Positions 35,774 through 48,532 of a stretch of 64,000 nt of DNA are shown here, one piece after another. The DNA comes from Caballeronia sp. LZ062 (GTDB lineage: Bacteria > Pseudomonadota > Gammaproteobacteria > Burkholderiales > Burkholderiaceae): contig NZ_JARTWB010000001.1 in the NCBI RefSeq assembly GCF_031450785.1, positions 372,001 to 436,000 of the forward strand, read 5' to 3'. Position numbers and translations under genes: made by a program. Each line of letters begins with the position of its first letter. Positions within the stretch are counted from its first letter, which is position 1. Under the pieces are notes generated by a model that did no database searches, was not told where the DNA came from, and was given only the letters and a program-made list of their open reading frames with translations.

Positions 35774-36709
35774 CTACTGCGGCCGGCCGTTGTCTCGCAA
35801 CATCTGCACGAACTGACGCGCCGCCGGCGAAAGCGCGCCGCCCTTGCGCGTGACGACGCCATATGTCTGCGATTTCAGCTTCATGCGGATCGGCAGCACG
35901 CGCAGCATACCGTGACGCTCGAACACGCGGGCGACGCTTGCCGGCAGAATCGACACGAGGTCCGGGCTTTCCTGAAGCAGCGTCACGGTGACAAAGGGCG
36001 ATGCCGTCGAAATGGGGTTAGCGGGCATCGGCAGGCCGGCGAGATCGAGTTCGCGTTCGAGCAGCGCGCTCATCGGCAGATAGCTCGGGTACGTCACCCA
36101 ACGGCGGTTTTCCAAATCCCCTAGCGCGACCTCGCGCGCCTGCCCGTCGCCGTGCGCGCGGCCGGCCACGATGCAAAGCGGCTCGTCGGTCAGCGGCTGA
36201 TAGTGATATTTGGACGGCTGATCCGACACGCTCGCGCGGCCGATCACCAGATCGACGCGGCCGTCGTCGAGCATCGCAAGCATGTTCGCGCTCGTGTCCT
36301 CGACGATCTCGACGGCGAGATCCGGATACTTCGCGTGCATCTCGTTGACCATCGGCGCGACCACGCCCGGCACCGCGCCCATGATCGTTCCGACCGTCAG
36401 CCGCCCGCCCGTGCCCGCGCGAATCTGCGCGACTTCCTGACAGAGCGCGGAAAGATCGGCGGCGAGCACACGCGCATAGCGCACCACGCAGCGGCCGAAC
36501 GGATTCGGAATGAGTCCGCTCTTCGCGCGCTCGAAAAGCGGTGCTTCAAGCATGGATTCGAGCTCGGCGAGCGCCTTGCTCGCGGCGGACTGGGTCATCG
36601 CCATGGCGCTCGACGCCTTGTGCAGCGACTTGTGATCGTCGAGTGCAATGAGCAGTTGAAGCTGCTTCATGCGCAGCCGCGACATCAGGACATCGAGGGT
36701 GGTCTTCAT
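35774..36709 (-). CDS. LysR-family regulator (GbpR-like)
   Basis: 311 residues. The HTH starts MSRLRMKQLQLLIALDDHKSLHKASSAMAMTQSAASKALAELE, with LFERAKSGLIPNPFG as the wing; this form is typical of GbpR-type LTTRs that control sugar or uronate catabolism. C-terminal effector domain about 95-300. ATG at 36709 (MKTTLDVLMSRLRM). It is divergent from the semialdehyde dehydrogenase and is its likely regulator. Confidence 0.88.
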   Translation of the reverse strand: MKTTLDVLMSRLRMKQLQLLIALDDHKSLHKASSAMAMTQSAASKALAELESMLEAPLFERAKSGLIPNPFGRCVVRYARVLAADLSALCQEVAQIRAGTGGRLTVGTIMGAVPGVVAPMVNEMHAKYPDLAVEIVEDTSANMLAMLDDGRVDLVIGRASVSDQPSKYHYQPLTDEPLCIVAGRAHGDGQAREVALGDLENRRWVTYPSYLPMSALLERELDLAGLPMPANPISTASPFVTVTLLQESPDLVSILPASVARVFERHGMLRVLPIRMKLKSQTYGVVTRKGGALSPAARQFVQMLRDNGRPQ

Positions 36710-36860
36710 CGTGCAGAACGAGCGCGGGTGATTCCGAAAAGCGATCAAGCGATGGAAAGCTTTCACTATACAGGCGCGCTCGCCGGGTCGTATAGTCGGC
36801 GCAGCACGACGCTCGCTCGAGGAAGCGTCGCGACCCCATACCAAGGAAGGAAGAGACACC

Positions 36861-38444
36861 ATGGAACTCACAGGTAATCTGCTCATCGGCCAACAATCGG
36901 TGCGCGGCACCAACGGCACGATCAAGGCCGTCAACGCATCGACGGGCGCGGCCATCGAACCCGGATTCGGCGGCGCGACGCTCGACGATCTCGACCGCGC
37001 GTGCGCGCTCGCATGGGCCGCATTCGACGTCTACCGCGAAACCGCGCCGGAAGCGCGCGCGAAGTTTCTGGAAGCCATTGCGCAGAACATTCTCGATATC
37101 GGCGACGACCTGATCGAACGCTGCATGATCGAAAGCGGTCTGCCGCGCGGGCGTCTGGAAGGCGAGCGTGGCCGCACGGTCGGCCAGCTGCGCATGTTCG
37201 CGGACGTCGTGCGCAACGGCGATTACCTCGGCGTGCGCATCGACCCGCCGCAGCCCGAGCGCAAGCCGATGCCGCGCGTGGACTTGCGTCTGCGTCATAT
37301 CGGCGTGGGTCCCGTCGCCGTGTTCGGCGCGAGCAATTTCCCGCTGGCGTTCTCGGTCGCCGGCGGCGATACGGCGTCCGCGCTGGCCGCAGGTTGCCCG
37401 GTGATTGCGAAGGCGCACTCCGCGCATCCGGGCACGGCGGAACTCGTCGGCCGCGCGGTGCAAAAGGCCGTGAAGGATTGCGGCATGGCTGAAGGCACGT
37501 TCTCGCTGCTTTTCGACAGCGGTCGCGACATCGGTCAGGGTCTCGTGAAGGACAACCGCGTGAAGGCGGCCGGTTTCACGGGTTCGCGGGGCGGCGGCAC
37601 GGCGCTGATGAAGCTCGCCGCCGAGCGCGCCGAGCCGATTCCGGTGTACGCGGAAATGAGCAGCATCAACCCGGTTCTGCTGTTCCCGGCGGCGCTCGCC
37701 AATCGCACGGAAGCCATCGCGCGCGGTTTCGTGCAGTCGCTCGTGCTGGGCGCGGGCCAGTTCTGCACGAATCCGGGCCTCGTGCTGGCCGTCGACGGTC
37801 CCGACCTCGACACGTTTATCGCAGCGGCATCGGCGGCACTGAAGGAAACCGCCGCGCAGACCATGCTCACGCCGGGCATCCACAAGGCATACGAAGGCGC
37901 GGTCGAGAAAATCGCGTCGCACGGCGGCGTCGAGACCGCGGCGCGCGGCCTGCCGGCGCAAGGCGGCAATCAGGGTCAGGCGGCGCTTTTCGTCACGACC
38001 GCCGATGCGTTCCAGAAGAACCACGCGTTGCAAGACGAGATTTTCGGCGCGTCGTCGCTCGTGGTGCGCTGCCCGGACCTCGCCACGATGCGCGAACTGA
38101 TCGAATCGCTCGAAGGGCAGCTCACTGCCGCGCTGCAGATCGACGAAGCCGATTACGCCGACGCGCGCAGCTTCGTTGCTCCGCTCGAACGCCGCACGGG
38201 CCGGATTCTGGTCAACGGCTTTGGCACGGGCGTCGAAGTGGGCCATGCCATGGTCCACGGCGGCCCGTATCCGTCCACTGCGGATGGCCGCTCGACGTCC
38301 GTCGGCAGTCTCGCGATCAACCGCTTCCTGCGGCCCGTGAGCTATCAAGACCTGCCCGAGGCACTGCTGCCGGACGCGGTCAAGTCGGATAACCCGCTCG
38401 GCCTGAACCGCCGTATCGACGGCAAGCTGCAACTCGCAAGCTGA
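36861..38444 (+). CDS. 2,5-dioxovalerate (alpha-ketoglutarate semialdehyde) dehydrogenase
   Basis: 527 residues, aldehyde dehydrogenase fold. Catalytic Cys is in GQFCTNPG near 302, and general base Glu in [10 protein letters not shown] near 267. The N-terminal [12 protein letters not shown] and the [30 protein letters not shown] cofactor segment are typical of the KGSADH/DOPDH group. It oxidises 2-oxoglutarate semialdehyde to 2-oxoglutarate in arabinose, glucarate or hydroxyproline breakdown. ATG at 36861 with AAGGAAGG upstream. No other pathway enzyme is adjacent. Confidence 0.92.
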   Translation: MELTGNLLIGQQSVRGTNGTIKAVNASTGAAIEPGFGGATLDDLDRACALAWAAFDVYRETAPEARAKFLEAIAQNILDIGDDLIERCMIESGLPRGRLEGERGRTVGQLRMFADVVRNGDYLGVRIDPPQPERKPMPRVDLRLRHIGVGPVAVFGASNFPLAFSVAGGDTASALAAGCPVIAKAHSAHPGTAELVGRAVQKAVKDCGMAEGTFSLLFDSGRDIGQGLVKDNRVKAAGFTGSRGGGTALMKLAAERAEPIPVYAEMSSINPVLLFPAALANRTEAIARGFVQSLVLGAGQFCTNPGLVLAVDGPDLDTFIAAASAALKETAAQTMLTPGIHKAYEGAVEKIASHGGVETAARGLPAQGGNQGQAALFVTTADAFQKNHALQDEIFGASSLVVRCPDLATMRELIESLEGQLTAALQIDEADYADARSFVAPLERRTGRILVNGFGTGVEVGHAMVHGGPYPSTADGRSTSVGSLAINRFLRPVSYQDLPEALLPDAVKSDNPLGLNRRIDGKLQLAS

Positions 38445-38454
38445 TCGTTTCGCC

Positions 38455-38476
38455 GGAGCGCCCTTCGGGGCGCTCC
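38455..38476 (+). terminator. Hairpin after the dehydrogenase gene
   Basis: GGAGCGCCC-TTCG-GGGCGCTCC, 9-bp perfect stem with a TTCG tetraloop, 10 bases after the stop. The T run is missing, but the stem is very stable. Confidence 0.7.
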
Positions 38477-39029
38477 ACGCAGCTTGGCGCGATCGATTCG
38501 GAATCCCAAATATATCCAGGGGCGTAGCATACCCCACGCCCGAGCCGATGCAAAAACAACACGGCGCGCGCACCGGAACGTCTTTCGCATCAGCGGGTTA
38601 GCGAGCGGCCATCCGTCCTTGTCGGTTATCGGCTAAAGAATGGCGTCTCACCACCGCGGCCTGACGCCCAAAATGTCCCGAATAGTAGAGAAGCGTGGCG
38701 CTGTGCGCGCACCGGACGGTGTCGCGGCTGCATCCATCCGCTTTCGCATCCGACGAGGGCCGCGCGCCGCCATTTCACGGCAGCGCAAGACGACATGCAC
38801 GTGAATTGCGCGTAGCCGACGCTGCCGAGCGGCCCGAGGTAGGTGCGAAACGCGATTGACGTCCGGCGATGGTTGACGCCATAGTCGGATTTCGTCTTCC
38901 GCCCGGTGTTATGGCCGGGCGAGGAAATAATACGAAGGATTGCTGCCGCCCAGACGCCGTGGCGTTCGCCGCGCTTAAGTCGGGCGCACGGCGGCCACGT
39001 AATCGCATATGTCCTTCGAGGGCTTCAGC
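38477..39029. other. 553-base stretch without a recognised gene
   Basis: No convincing frame with a ribosome site on either strand, and no tRNA-like fold seen. The promoter of the zinc-ribbon gene should lie at the right end. Composition is slightly lower in GC than the flanks. Confidence 0.4.
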
Positions 39030-41033
39030 ATGACCACGCGTTTGTCGTTTCCCGCATCCATGTTCTCGGTCGTCTGCCAACGCTGCGGCAGCACGGTGCG
39101 CAAGAACGCCGACAGTTGTCCGAACTGCGGCGCCGATCGCAGCGCGACTTTCGGCCGCAAACGCGGCGGCGCGGCGGCACGGCCTCGCGCCAACATGTTT
39201 GAGCAGCAAATGTCGAATCCGCCGTTCGTACCGGCGTCGGCTTCCACTTCCACACCCGTTGACGATGGCGAACCCGGCCTGCGAGACGACTGGTCCGGCG
39301 GCTGGGACCCGAAGCGCGCGAGCGAACGCATTGCGCAGAAAGCGGCCGAGCACCGTGCGAAGCGCGTCGAGCAATCGGCGCGCAACGCTTATGCCGATCC
39401 GAGCAACGACCCCGACGCCCTGCCCGGCTCCGACAAATGGGGCGGCAAGAAGACGCTCATCGCCGGCGCATGCGCACTGGCGCTCGTGGCGGGCGGCGTC
39501 GCCTACATGCGATACGGCGCGGACGACCGCGCGCCTGCCACCGATCTGAGCGCATCCGGCTCCATCGATGCGAAGTTCGGCCCGTTCGGACGCGGCGCGA
39601 CAGATGCCTCCGGTTCCACCGACGCGACCGACGCGACCTCTTCCGCCGACCAGTCCGCACAGCAAACGCCGAGCGCGCCGAAGGCCAGCGCACTGACGCT
39701 CGCCCCCGGCGACGCGCTGCACGGCATGCGCGCGGCGCTGGACCAGCACGATCTCACGCTGGCGCGCGCCCGGATGAAAGCGCTGCCGGCTAATCAGCAA
39801 GCGCGCCCCGAATTCGATGCACTGAAAGACGAGCTCGTCAAACGCGAACTGCAGCGCGACGCGGCACTGCAACTCGCGCGCGCCTGCGAACGCACGTCAG
39901 CGTGGGCCTGCGTGCAGCAGAACGCGGCCGAGGCGCTGGCACTGGATGGCGGCAACGGCGAGTCGCAGGCCATGCTCGAGCGCGTCATCACGCACGCCGG
40001 CTGGCTCGTCGCGACGCCGCAAGGCGCGAAGAAAGCCGCGCCCGCCGTCAACGCAACCGACGACACCAACAGCGGCACGGCGGCAGCCGGCAGCGTCACG
40101 CCAGCGCCCGCTCCCGTCGCAAACGCGCCTGCTGCCGCGCCCGCGCAGGCAAACGTTGCATCGGCGCCGCAGGCGGAAAAGACCGACGCGCTGGCCGCGA
40201 AGCCCGCGCCCGACAAGCGCAGCGCGCAACGCAACGCGAACGCGGCAGCCGCCGCGGCGGCGGCAGCGGCGGCTCGCCAGGCAGCGCTGGACGACGCCCG
40301 CGCAGCAGGCGAATACACGTCGCGTGCGGAGAAGCTCGCGCGTGCGCAAGCCGCGACCAACGCGATGGTCGCGGCCACGATTCTTCAGCCGCCGCCGGGC
40401 ACCACGACGGCGGCGAAGCCCGCCACGCCGACCGCTCCAGAGTCCGTCGCCGCAGCGCCCTCTGCGCCGAAGCCGGCGACCGCTGCGCCGACGCACGCGG
40501 CGGAATCGAATAACGGCATGTACGTCGCGACGAGCCCGCCGAACAGCAACGGCATGTACGTCGCGCCGAGCAGCGCACAGAGCGACATGTACGTGGCCCC
40601 GGCCGCCCCGAACGGCATGTACGTCGCGCCGGCCGCGCGGACTGCGCCTGCGCCCACGCAAGCGCCGTCGCCCGCCCCGGCCGCCGCGCCCGCGCAGCGC
40701 GCAACGCCCGCCGGCGCCCAGTCGTTCGTGCCGCCCGTCCTGCCGCAGACAGCGTCGGTTCAGCCGCAAGGGGCGCACACGTTGCCGACGGGCTTGCAAA
40801 GCGTCCGGCCCGCGAGCATCGAGCGTCCCGCCGTTGCGACCACCACGGCAGTCACGACCGCTCCGAGTCCGCTGCCTACCGCGCCCATCAGCGGCGCTGC
40901 CCGCCCGGCGACCGCCTTCGCGGCATCGAACGTGACGGCGCGCATGGACGCCGACAAGACCGACGACGTCGAGCGCGCCATCAAGCAGTACGGCTGGAGC
41001 AGCGGCAACCAAACGCCCGCGCCCGCTCGCTGA
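39030..41033 (+). CDS. Zinc-ribbon membrane protein with Ala/Pro-rich and GMYVAP-repeat tail
   Basis: 667 residues. The N-terminal zinc ribbon CQRCGS ... CPNCGA (about 18-36) is followed by a disordered linker. One membrane helix (LIAGACALALVAGGVAYM, about 145-165) comes next, then a helical domain with Cys pairs (about 225-300), and a long Ala/Pro/Thr-rich tail with four copies of a (N)GMYVAP motif. The topology suggests a cytoplasmic ribbon and a periplasmic tail. ATG 39030 is preferred over 39009 because GAGGG lies upstream. No known function; it may be an envelope or secretion-associated protein. Confidence 0.75.
   Translation: MTTRLSFPASMFSVVCQRCGSTVRKNADSCPNCGADRSATFGRKRGGAAARPRANMFEQQMSNPPFVPASASTSTPVDDGEPGLRDDWSGGWDPKRASERIAQKAAEHRAKRVEQSARNAYADPSNDPDALPGSDKWGGKKTLIAGACALALVAGGVAYMRYGADDRAPATDLSASGSIDAKFGPFGRGATDASGSTDATDATSSADQSAQQTPSAPKASALTLAPGDALHGMRAALDQHDLTLARARMKALPANQQARPEFDALKDELVKRELQRDAALQLARACERTSAWACVQQNAAEALALDGGNGESQAMLERVITHAGWLVATPQGAKKAAPAVNATDDTNSGTAAAGSVTPAPAPVANAPAAAPAQANVASAPQAEKTDALAAKPAPDKRSAQRNANAAAAAAAAAAARQAALDDARAAGEYTSRAEKLARAQAATNAMVAATILQPPPGTTTAAKPATPTAPESVAAAPSAPKPATAAPTHAAESNNGMYVATSPPNSNGMYVAPSSAQSDMYVAPAAPNGMYVAPAARTAPAPTQAPSPAPAAAPAQRATPAGAQSFVPPVLPQTASVQPQGAHTLPTGLQSVRPASIERPAVATTTAVTTAPSPLPTAPISGAARPATAFAASNVTARMDADKTDDVERAIKQYGWSSGNQTPAPAR
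40512..40640 (+). repeat. Four GMYVAP-type coding repeats
   Basis: The frame reads NGMYVATSPPNS, NGMYVAPSSAQS, DMYVAPAAP, NGMYVAPAA. The shared core ATGTACGTCGC/GTGGC is conserved at DNA level, so the repeat probably arose by duplication. Confidence 0.85.
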
Positions 41034-41140
41034 CCGGTTTCGCGGCCTCAGTTTCGCATTACCGCATCACCCGTTTCACGCGACGCCCGCGCGTCGCGTG
41101 ACTTTCCAAGAACCCGTCCTACTCGACTCAAGGGTCAAAC

Positions 41141-42277
41141 ATGGTCTCCAGCCAATTCATGCGGAATGCCGCGCGGGGGGCGCTCGCCCTTTGCGCGCTC
41201 ATCGGACTCGCCTGCGCGGCGCAATCGGGCTACGCCGCCGATCCCGTGCCTTACAAGATCACCACGGGCCAGGAGCGCGGCACGTATATCCAGATCGGGC
41301 AGGACCTGGCGAAGTACGTGGCCGAACCCGCCGGCATGGACCTCGAAGTGCTGCCGTCCAAGGGATCGGCGGAAAACGTGCAACGCATGCGCTACGAGCC
41401 GGGCGTGAAGTTCGCGCTGGTTCAGTCCGACGTGTATCAGGCGTATCTCGACATGGCCAACTCCGGCAACGCCGAAGCCGGCCGCATCATCCAGCCGCTG
41501 CGGCTCATCATGCCGTTGTATGACGAGGAGATCTATTTCGTCGTGCGCTCGGATTCGCCGCTCAAGAACATCAACGAAATCAAAGGCAAGAACATCAGCG
41601 TCGGGCCGATCGGCAGCGGCACGGCGCAATCGGCGGAGACGCTGTACCGGCTGATGTTCGGCGAGCCGATTCCCGACGCCAACGAGCAGCACTACAACAA
41701 CGAAGACGCGCTCGCGAAGCTGATCGTGCGCAAGATCGACGTCGCGGTGATCGTCGCCGGGCAGCCCGCGAAGCTGTTTCAGGACATGAATCCCGAACTG
41801 CTCCAGCAGATCAAGCTGCTGCGTCTCGACCCGGCCGCGCCCGAAACGGCGCGCGCGAAACAGACGTATTTTCCCGCGACCATCCGCACGACGAGCTACC
41901 CGAACTGGATTCAGGAAGACACGCCGACGCTCACGGTCAAGGCGTTCCTCGTCACCTACGACTACGGTTTGCGCGGCACGGTCGGCGCGCTGTCGAAGTT
42001 CGCGGATTCGCTGTGCACCAACTTCGACACGCTGCAGGCGAGCGGGCATCCGAAATGGAAGCAGGTCCATCTTGAATTGCCGCCGCTCACGCGCGGCTGG
42101 AAATACTATCCGCCGATGGAAAAGCACTTGCGCGCGTGCATCGCCAAGCGCGCGGCGGTCGCGCAGTCTCAGGGTTCGGCTGAGACCGTGTCGGCACGCG
42201 GCAGCGACGCAGCCGCCCAAAAGAAGAAATCGAGCTGCACCGCGCAGGAGAAACTGCTGCTGCTCTGCGATCAGTAG
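41141..42277 (+). CDS. TAXI-family TRAP-type solute-binding protein
   Basis: 378 residues. Signal peptide RNAARGALALCALIGLACAAQSGYAA, mature DPVPYKITTGQERGTYIQIGQDLAKYV. The TAXI family blocks KGSAENVQRM, ALVQSDVYQAY and NISVGPIGSGTAQSAE are clear. No TRAP membrane subunit is adjacent; it may be an orphan or serve a pump elsewhere. Four Cys in the C-terminal third suggest disulfides. ATG at 41141 with AAGGG upstream; ATG 41159 is also possible. Confidence 0.88.
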   Translation: MVSSQFMRNAARGALALCALIGLACAAQSGYAADPVPYKITTGQERGTYIQIGQDLAKYVAEPAGMDLEVLPSKGSAENVQRMRYEPGVKFALVQSDVYQAYLDMANSGNAEAGRIIQPLRLIMPLYDEEIYFVVRSDSPLKNINEIKGKNISVGPIGSGTAQSAETLYRLMFGEPIPDANEQHYNNEDALAKLIVRKIDVAVIVAGQPAKLFQDMNPELLQQIKLLRLDPAAPETARAKQTYFPATIRTTSYPNWIQEDTPTLTVKAFLVTYDYGLRGTVGALSKFADSLCTNFDTLQASGHPKWKQVHLELPPLTRGWKYYPPMEKHLRACIAKRAAVAQSQGSAETVSARGSDAAAQKKKSSCTAQEKLLLLCDQ

Positions 42278-42347
42278 CGCGCGACGCTACGTTCGAAGCG
42301 TCGGTTAAGGTCTGGATGTCGGACACCAGGCGTTCGACGCCGGCGCG

Positions 42348-42767
42348 TCAGGCGGGCTCGAAGGGCAAATACCGGCGATACGCCGAGATCGAGGTCCATT
42401 CCCGCGCCGTCGCGTGCGAGCCGCACCGGCGTTGCGCCTTGCGGCCGCATCCCGGCGCGGATCTCTGGAGCGCGCGGTGACGCGCCCGCGACCGCGCCTC
42501 GAGCCGGCGCTCGAGCGCGGCCGCGCCGGAGAACCAGTGGTCGATGGCGCCGCCGAGCGCGGCCAGTATGCCGACGCCCGCTATCCAGCCGGCCGCGATG
42601 CTGTCGAACGCGCAGGTGACGCATGCGCCGCCGCACATTGCCGCGACGAAGACGAGCATGACCCACGCGAACGGCGGGCTCTCCTCGTGCTCGGTGCGGC
42701 AAGGAGGCTGCGGGCCGTATCCCGCCGCGGCCTGTCTCATGTCGTACGCACTCGCTGATCGGTTCAT
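42348..42767 (-). CDS. Small two-helix membrane protein
   Basis: 139 residues. Two close hydrophobic segments FAWVMLVFVAAMCGGACVTC and AAGWIAGVGILAALGGAIDHWF form a helical hairpin; the C-terminal third is basic (RRLEARSRARHRALQRS). The ATG at 42767 has GGAGAG upstream. No family recognised; convergent with the TAXI gene. Confidence 0.6.
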   Translation of the reverse strand: MNRSASAYDMRQAAAGYGPQPPCRTEHEESPPFAWVMLVFVAAMCGGACVTCAFDSIAAGWIAGVGILAALGGAIDHWFSGAAALERRLEARSRARHRALQRSAPGCGRKAQRRCGSHATAREWTSISAYRRYLPFEPA

Positions 42768-42895
42768 GCTTCTGCTCTCCAAAGCGCCACACATTTTCGT
42801 CTGCACAAATTACGCAGATGGAGAGAACAGCGATATAAGACTTATCCGAACAAAGCGGGCACCTTGTTGCTGCGGTCGAATTGGCTGCTGCCCGG

Positions 42896-45631
<2,736 letters not shown>

Positions 45632-45715
45632 GGGCGTCTCCTCGTGCGGCCTCGTGCGTCGTGCGGGAAACGGCTAATTTAGCGCGTTTTCGCGACCGGA
45701 CGCACAATCGACGGC

Positions 45716-47629
45716 TCATGCGCCGTCCAGCAGCTTCTCGACGCGCAGCAGTTCCGCAAGAGACCACGCCTGAAACGGCGCGCCGCCGGGCGTATGCGGC
45801 GCGTCCCCGTCCGCGACTTCGCTCACGTGATGGAGCCCGTAGTGGTCCAGATGCGCGTAAAGCGGCGCGAGAAAGCGCTCGCGCACGCCCGCCGCGCCGT
45901 GCACACGCAGCCACGCTTCGACGAACGGCCCCATGAGCCACGGCCAGACCGTGCCCTGATGATAGGCGCCGTCGCGCTCCAGCACGCCGCCTGCATAGCG
46001 CCGCCGATACGCCGGGTCGGACGGCGCGAGCGTGCGCAGGCCGAGCGGCGTCAGCAGATGCGCTTCGACTTGATCTAGCACGGCGCGCGCGATATCGCCC
46101 TCGACAAGCGGATACGGCAGCCCGCCGACCGCGAAGATCTGATTCGGGCGAATGGAGCGGTCGATCTTTCCCGGCTCGTGGTCGGCATCGACGACATCGT
46201 AGAGCGCGCGGGTCTGCGGGTCCACGAAGCGCGCGGCGAAGCTCTGCCGCGCGCGGGCGCACAGCGTCTGCCAGCGCGGATTCCACGCGGAGGCGATCGC
46301 GAGCGCATTGATCCACAGCGCCTGCACTTCGACCGGCTTGCCGATGCGCGGCGTCACCACCCAGTCGCCCGCTTTCGCGTCCATCCACGTCAGTTGCACG
46401 CCGGGCTCGCCCGCGCGCAACAGGCCGTCGTCGTCGGCGGCGATCCGGAAGCGCGTGCCGCGCGCGTAGCCTTCGAGGATCGTATCGACCGCGCGTTGCA
46501 GGCGGCTCGCCGTCGCCGCGAGCGCGTGGCCGGTCGCCAGATAGTCGTGCACGGCGATCACGAACCACAAGGACGCATCCACCGAGTTGTACTCCGGCTG
46601 GCCGCCGCTGTCGGGAAAGCGGTTCGGCAGCATGCCTTCGGAGAGCGCGTCGGTCCATTCGAGCAGAATCGATTCGGCATCCTGATGACGTCGGCTTGCG
46701 ATCAGCAAGCCGCGCATCGAGATGAACGTATCGCGGCCCCAGTCGGTGAACCACGGAAAGCCCGCGATGATCGTGCGCCCCTCTTTGCGGTTGACGACAT
46801 ACGCATCGGCGGAACGGGCGAGGCGCGAGGGGAATGCCGCGCGGCGCTCCGATTCGCGCGCCGCGAGCCGCGACGCATGCGCGAGCGCATCGGCTGCGCG
46901 TGGCACGGTGTCGCCGATGTCGGCATGCAGAATCATGACCGCCTCGCCGCGCGTCAGATCGAACGAGAACACGCCGGGCGTCGCCAGGTCCTCGATGAAG
47001 TCGAGCCCGCGCTCCCGTTCGCGCGCGTAGCTGAAATTGCGATACCAGTCGGGCGCGTGCCGATACGCGCCGTTCGCCGTCGCGCCGATGGCCGGCAGAT
47101 CGGCATACGGCCGCCAATGAACGCGCTCGCCGTCCGTCGTGGCATCGAAACAGAATGCCGGATTCTCGCGATGCAGCGCGTGATAGTCGCGCCCCGACAG
47201 CAGCGGGCGCACGTGCAGCGTCGCGCCGCTCGGCGGCTGTCCGCCGTAGAGACGCCAGCGCAGCACCGTCTCGCCGCTCTCCTTCGCGACGAAGACTTCA
47301 GCCACGACCGTGTGCGCGTCGCCGACGCGATAGCGCCATGTCGGCCACGGCGAGGTATCGAAGGAAACGAGGCTCGCGCAGGCGTCCGGATACAGCACGT
47401 CGGGCGCGTAGCGTTGCATCGTCAATGGAAAGCGGTCGCCGCCGATCTCGACCCACGCCTCGATGCCGTTCACCAGCACCACGCGGCCCGCAGGCGGTTG
47501 CGTCGCGGCAAGCAACAGCGCCTGATAGCGGCGCGTGCGCATGGTTCCCACCGTGCCGGATGCGAAACCGCCGTGCGCGTCCGCTTCCAGCCATTCGTCT
47601 TCGAGCCGCGCCGCGTCGATCGCTGTCAT
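45716..47629 (-). CDS. Amylo-alpha-1,6-glucosidase (glycogen debranching enzyme)
   Basis: 637 residues. The N-terminal beta domain (DEWLEADAHGGFASGTVGTMRTRRYQALLLAA) and the barrel with GFPWFTDWGRDTFISMRGL, PEYNSVDASLWFV and AYHQGTVWPWLMGPFVEAW are the signature blocks of the bacterial GDE_C/GH133 family. It hydrolyses alpha-1,6 branches of glycogen-like glucans. ATG at 47629; the last 4 bases of the upstream gene overlap (ATGA), so the two are coupled. Confidence 0.93.
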   Translation of the reverse strand: MTAIDAARLEDEWLEADAHGGFASGTVGTMRTRRYQALLLAATQPPAGRVVLVNGIEAWVEIGGDRFPLTMQRYAPDVLYPDACASLVSFDTSPWPTWRYRVGDAHTVVAEVFVAKESGETVLRWRLYGGQPPSGATLHVRPLLSGRDYHALHRENPAFCFDATTDGERVHWRPYADLPAIGATANGAYRHAPDWYRNFSYARERERGLDFIEDLATPGVFSFDLTRGEAVMILHADIGDTVPRAADALAHASRLAARESERRAAFPSRLARSADAYVVNRKEGRTIIAGFPWFTDWGRDTFISMRGLLIASRRHQDAESILLEWTDALSEGMLPNRFPDSGGQPEYNSVDASLWFVIAVHDYLATGHALAATASRLQRAVDTILEGYARGTRFRIAADDDGLLRAGEPGVQLTWMDAKAGDWVVTPRIGKPVEVQALWINALAIASAWNPRWQTLCARARQSFAARFVDPQTRALYDVVDADHEPGKIDRSIRPNQIFAVGGLPYPLVEGDIARAVLDQVEAHLLTPLGLRTLAPSDPAYRRRYAGGVLERDGAYHQGTVWPWLMGPFVEAWLRVHGAAGVRERFLAPLYAHLDHYGLHHVSEVADGDAPHTPGGAPFQAWSLAELLRVEKLLDGA

Positions 47630-48102
47630 GTTGCCGCCCGCTTGCGATAGTCGCTGAGCGCGCGCCGCGCCTTGGTACGGATCGCGGTCTGCATCCGCGG
47701 CGTCCAGCCGAACAGCCAGCCGGACACGCCCAGCGCCTGCCGGCTCCAGCGCCAGAGATCGAAGCTATCGGTCTGCTCGGCGATCAGCCCGTCCCGGATC
47801 GCAAAGCGCGTGGCGATCTCGTTGACGACCGCGCGGCCCGTCGCCGAGTACGTATAGCGCGCGACGGCCTTCGCGCTCGCGGTCTGCCCAAGCGTGCCGA
47901 TGCCGTCCACCGTCAGCGCGAAGTCGGTCGCGCGACCGAGCAGCAGGCGCCACATGTCGCCGACTTCGCGACCGTGCAGCAAACCGAACGCGGGGTCCTC
48001 GAAGCGGACGTCCGGCGCATAGCACGCGGCCATCGCATCCGCGTCGGCGCGCTGGAAGGCAGCGTAGAAGCGTTCGATGAGTTCGACGTTCTGGTTTGTC
48101 AT
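47626..48102 (-). CDS. NTF2-like (SnoaL) protein, first gene of the glucan operon
   Basis: 158 residues. MTNQNVELIERFYAAFQRADADAMAACYAPDVRFEDPAFG and the beta-rich FDLWRWSRQALGV match the SnoaL/NTF2 fold, often found in small isomerases or ligand-binding proteins. The C-terminal 30 residues are basic. It is translationally coupled (4-base overlap) to the debranching enzyme. Its role in glucan metabolism is not obvious. Confidence 0.85.
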   Translation of the reverse strand: MTNQNVELIERFYAAFQRADADAMAACYAPDVRFEDPAFGLLHGREVGDMWRLLLGRATDFALTVDGIGTLGQTASAKAVARYTYSATGRAVVNEIATRFAIRDGLIAEQTDSFDLWRWSRQALGVSGWLFGWTPRMQTAIRTKARRALSDYRKRAAT

Positions 48103-48532
48103 GGGTGTCTCGGCAGTGATCGGGCCGCGCGGAAGTTGGCATTTTGGCGCGACTGCGGGCGGTTTGCAGGGGGTCGTCCGTACTTCTTGCGTCGCCGGAC
48201 GATTTTTACTGAAACTTGTTTGTTTAGATGATTAGCGACGAGCCGCCTGCGTTTATTAAACAAGCGAAATTCAAATCGTGAAGAAACCGGTTTCACAGCA
48301 TTGTTTTTAAGACAGTCTTAATCATTTCAGGAAACGTCTTAATAAGCTCTGTTTCGAACGTGTGAGATATTAATTGACGTCGAATTATTCTTAACTTAAA
48401 TTCCTAGAACGGTCGTTCTAATCACAAAGATTCGACGTTCGCACTTCAGCGGCGGCCCGCGCGCACGCATGGCCCGCCTTTGCCCCAACCTTGAAAAGCC
48501 AGCGCCCGCTTAAAGGCCGCACGCCGCGCACC
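48103..48532. promoter_or_regulatory. AT-rich divergent region upstream of the five-repeat protein
   Basis: 430 bases, clearly AT-richer than the window, especially 48230-48430. It contains the dyad at 48405-48420 and presumably promoters for both flanking transcripts. No gene seen. The sudden drop in GC suggests acquired or fast-evolving DNA. Confidence 0.5.
48405..48420. promoter_or_regulatory. 16-bp palindromic operator, TetR-type
   Basis: TAGAACGGTCGTTCTA: 7-bp perfect arms TAGAACG / CGTTCTA around GT. The form is typical of TetR-family operators. No TetR gene is in the window, so a distant regulator would act. It lies 113 bases before the ATG of the five-repeat protein. Confidence 0.5.

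Noticed and set aside
38775..39872. 365-codon minus-strand frame opposite the zinc-ribbon gene
   Set aside because: Low-complexity Arg/Ala product with no start signal; the + strand has a zinc ribbon, TM helix and ribosome site.
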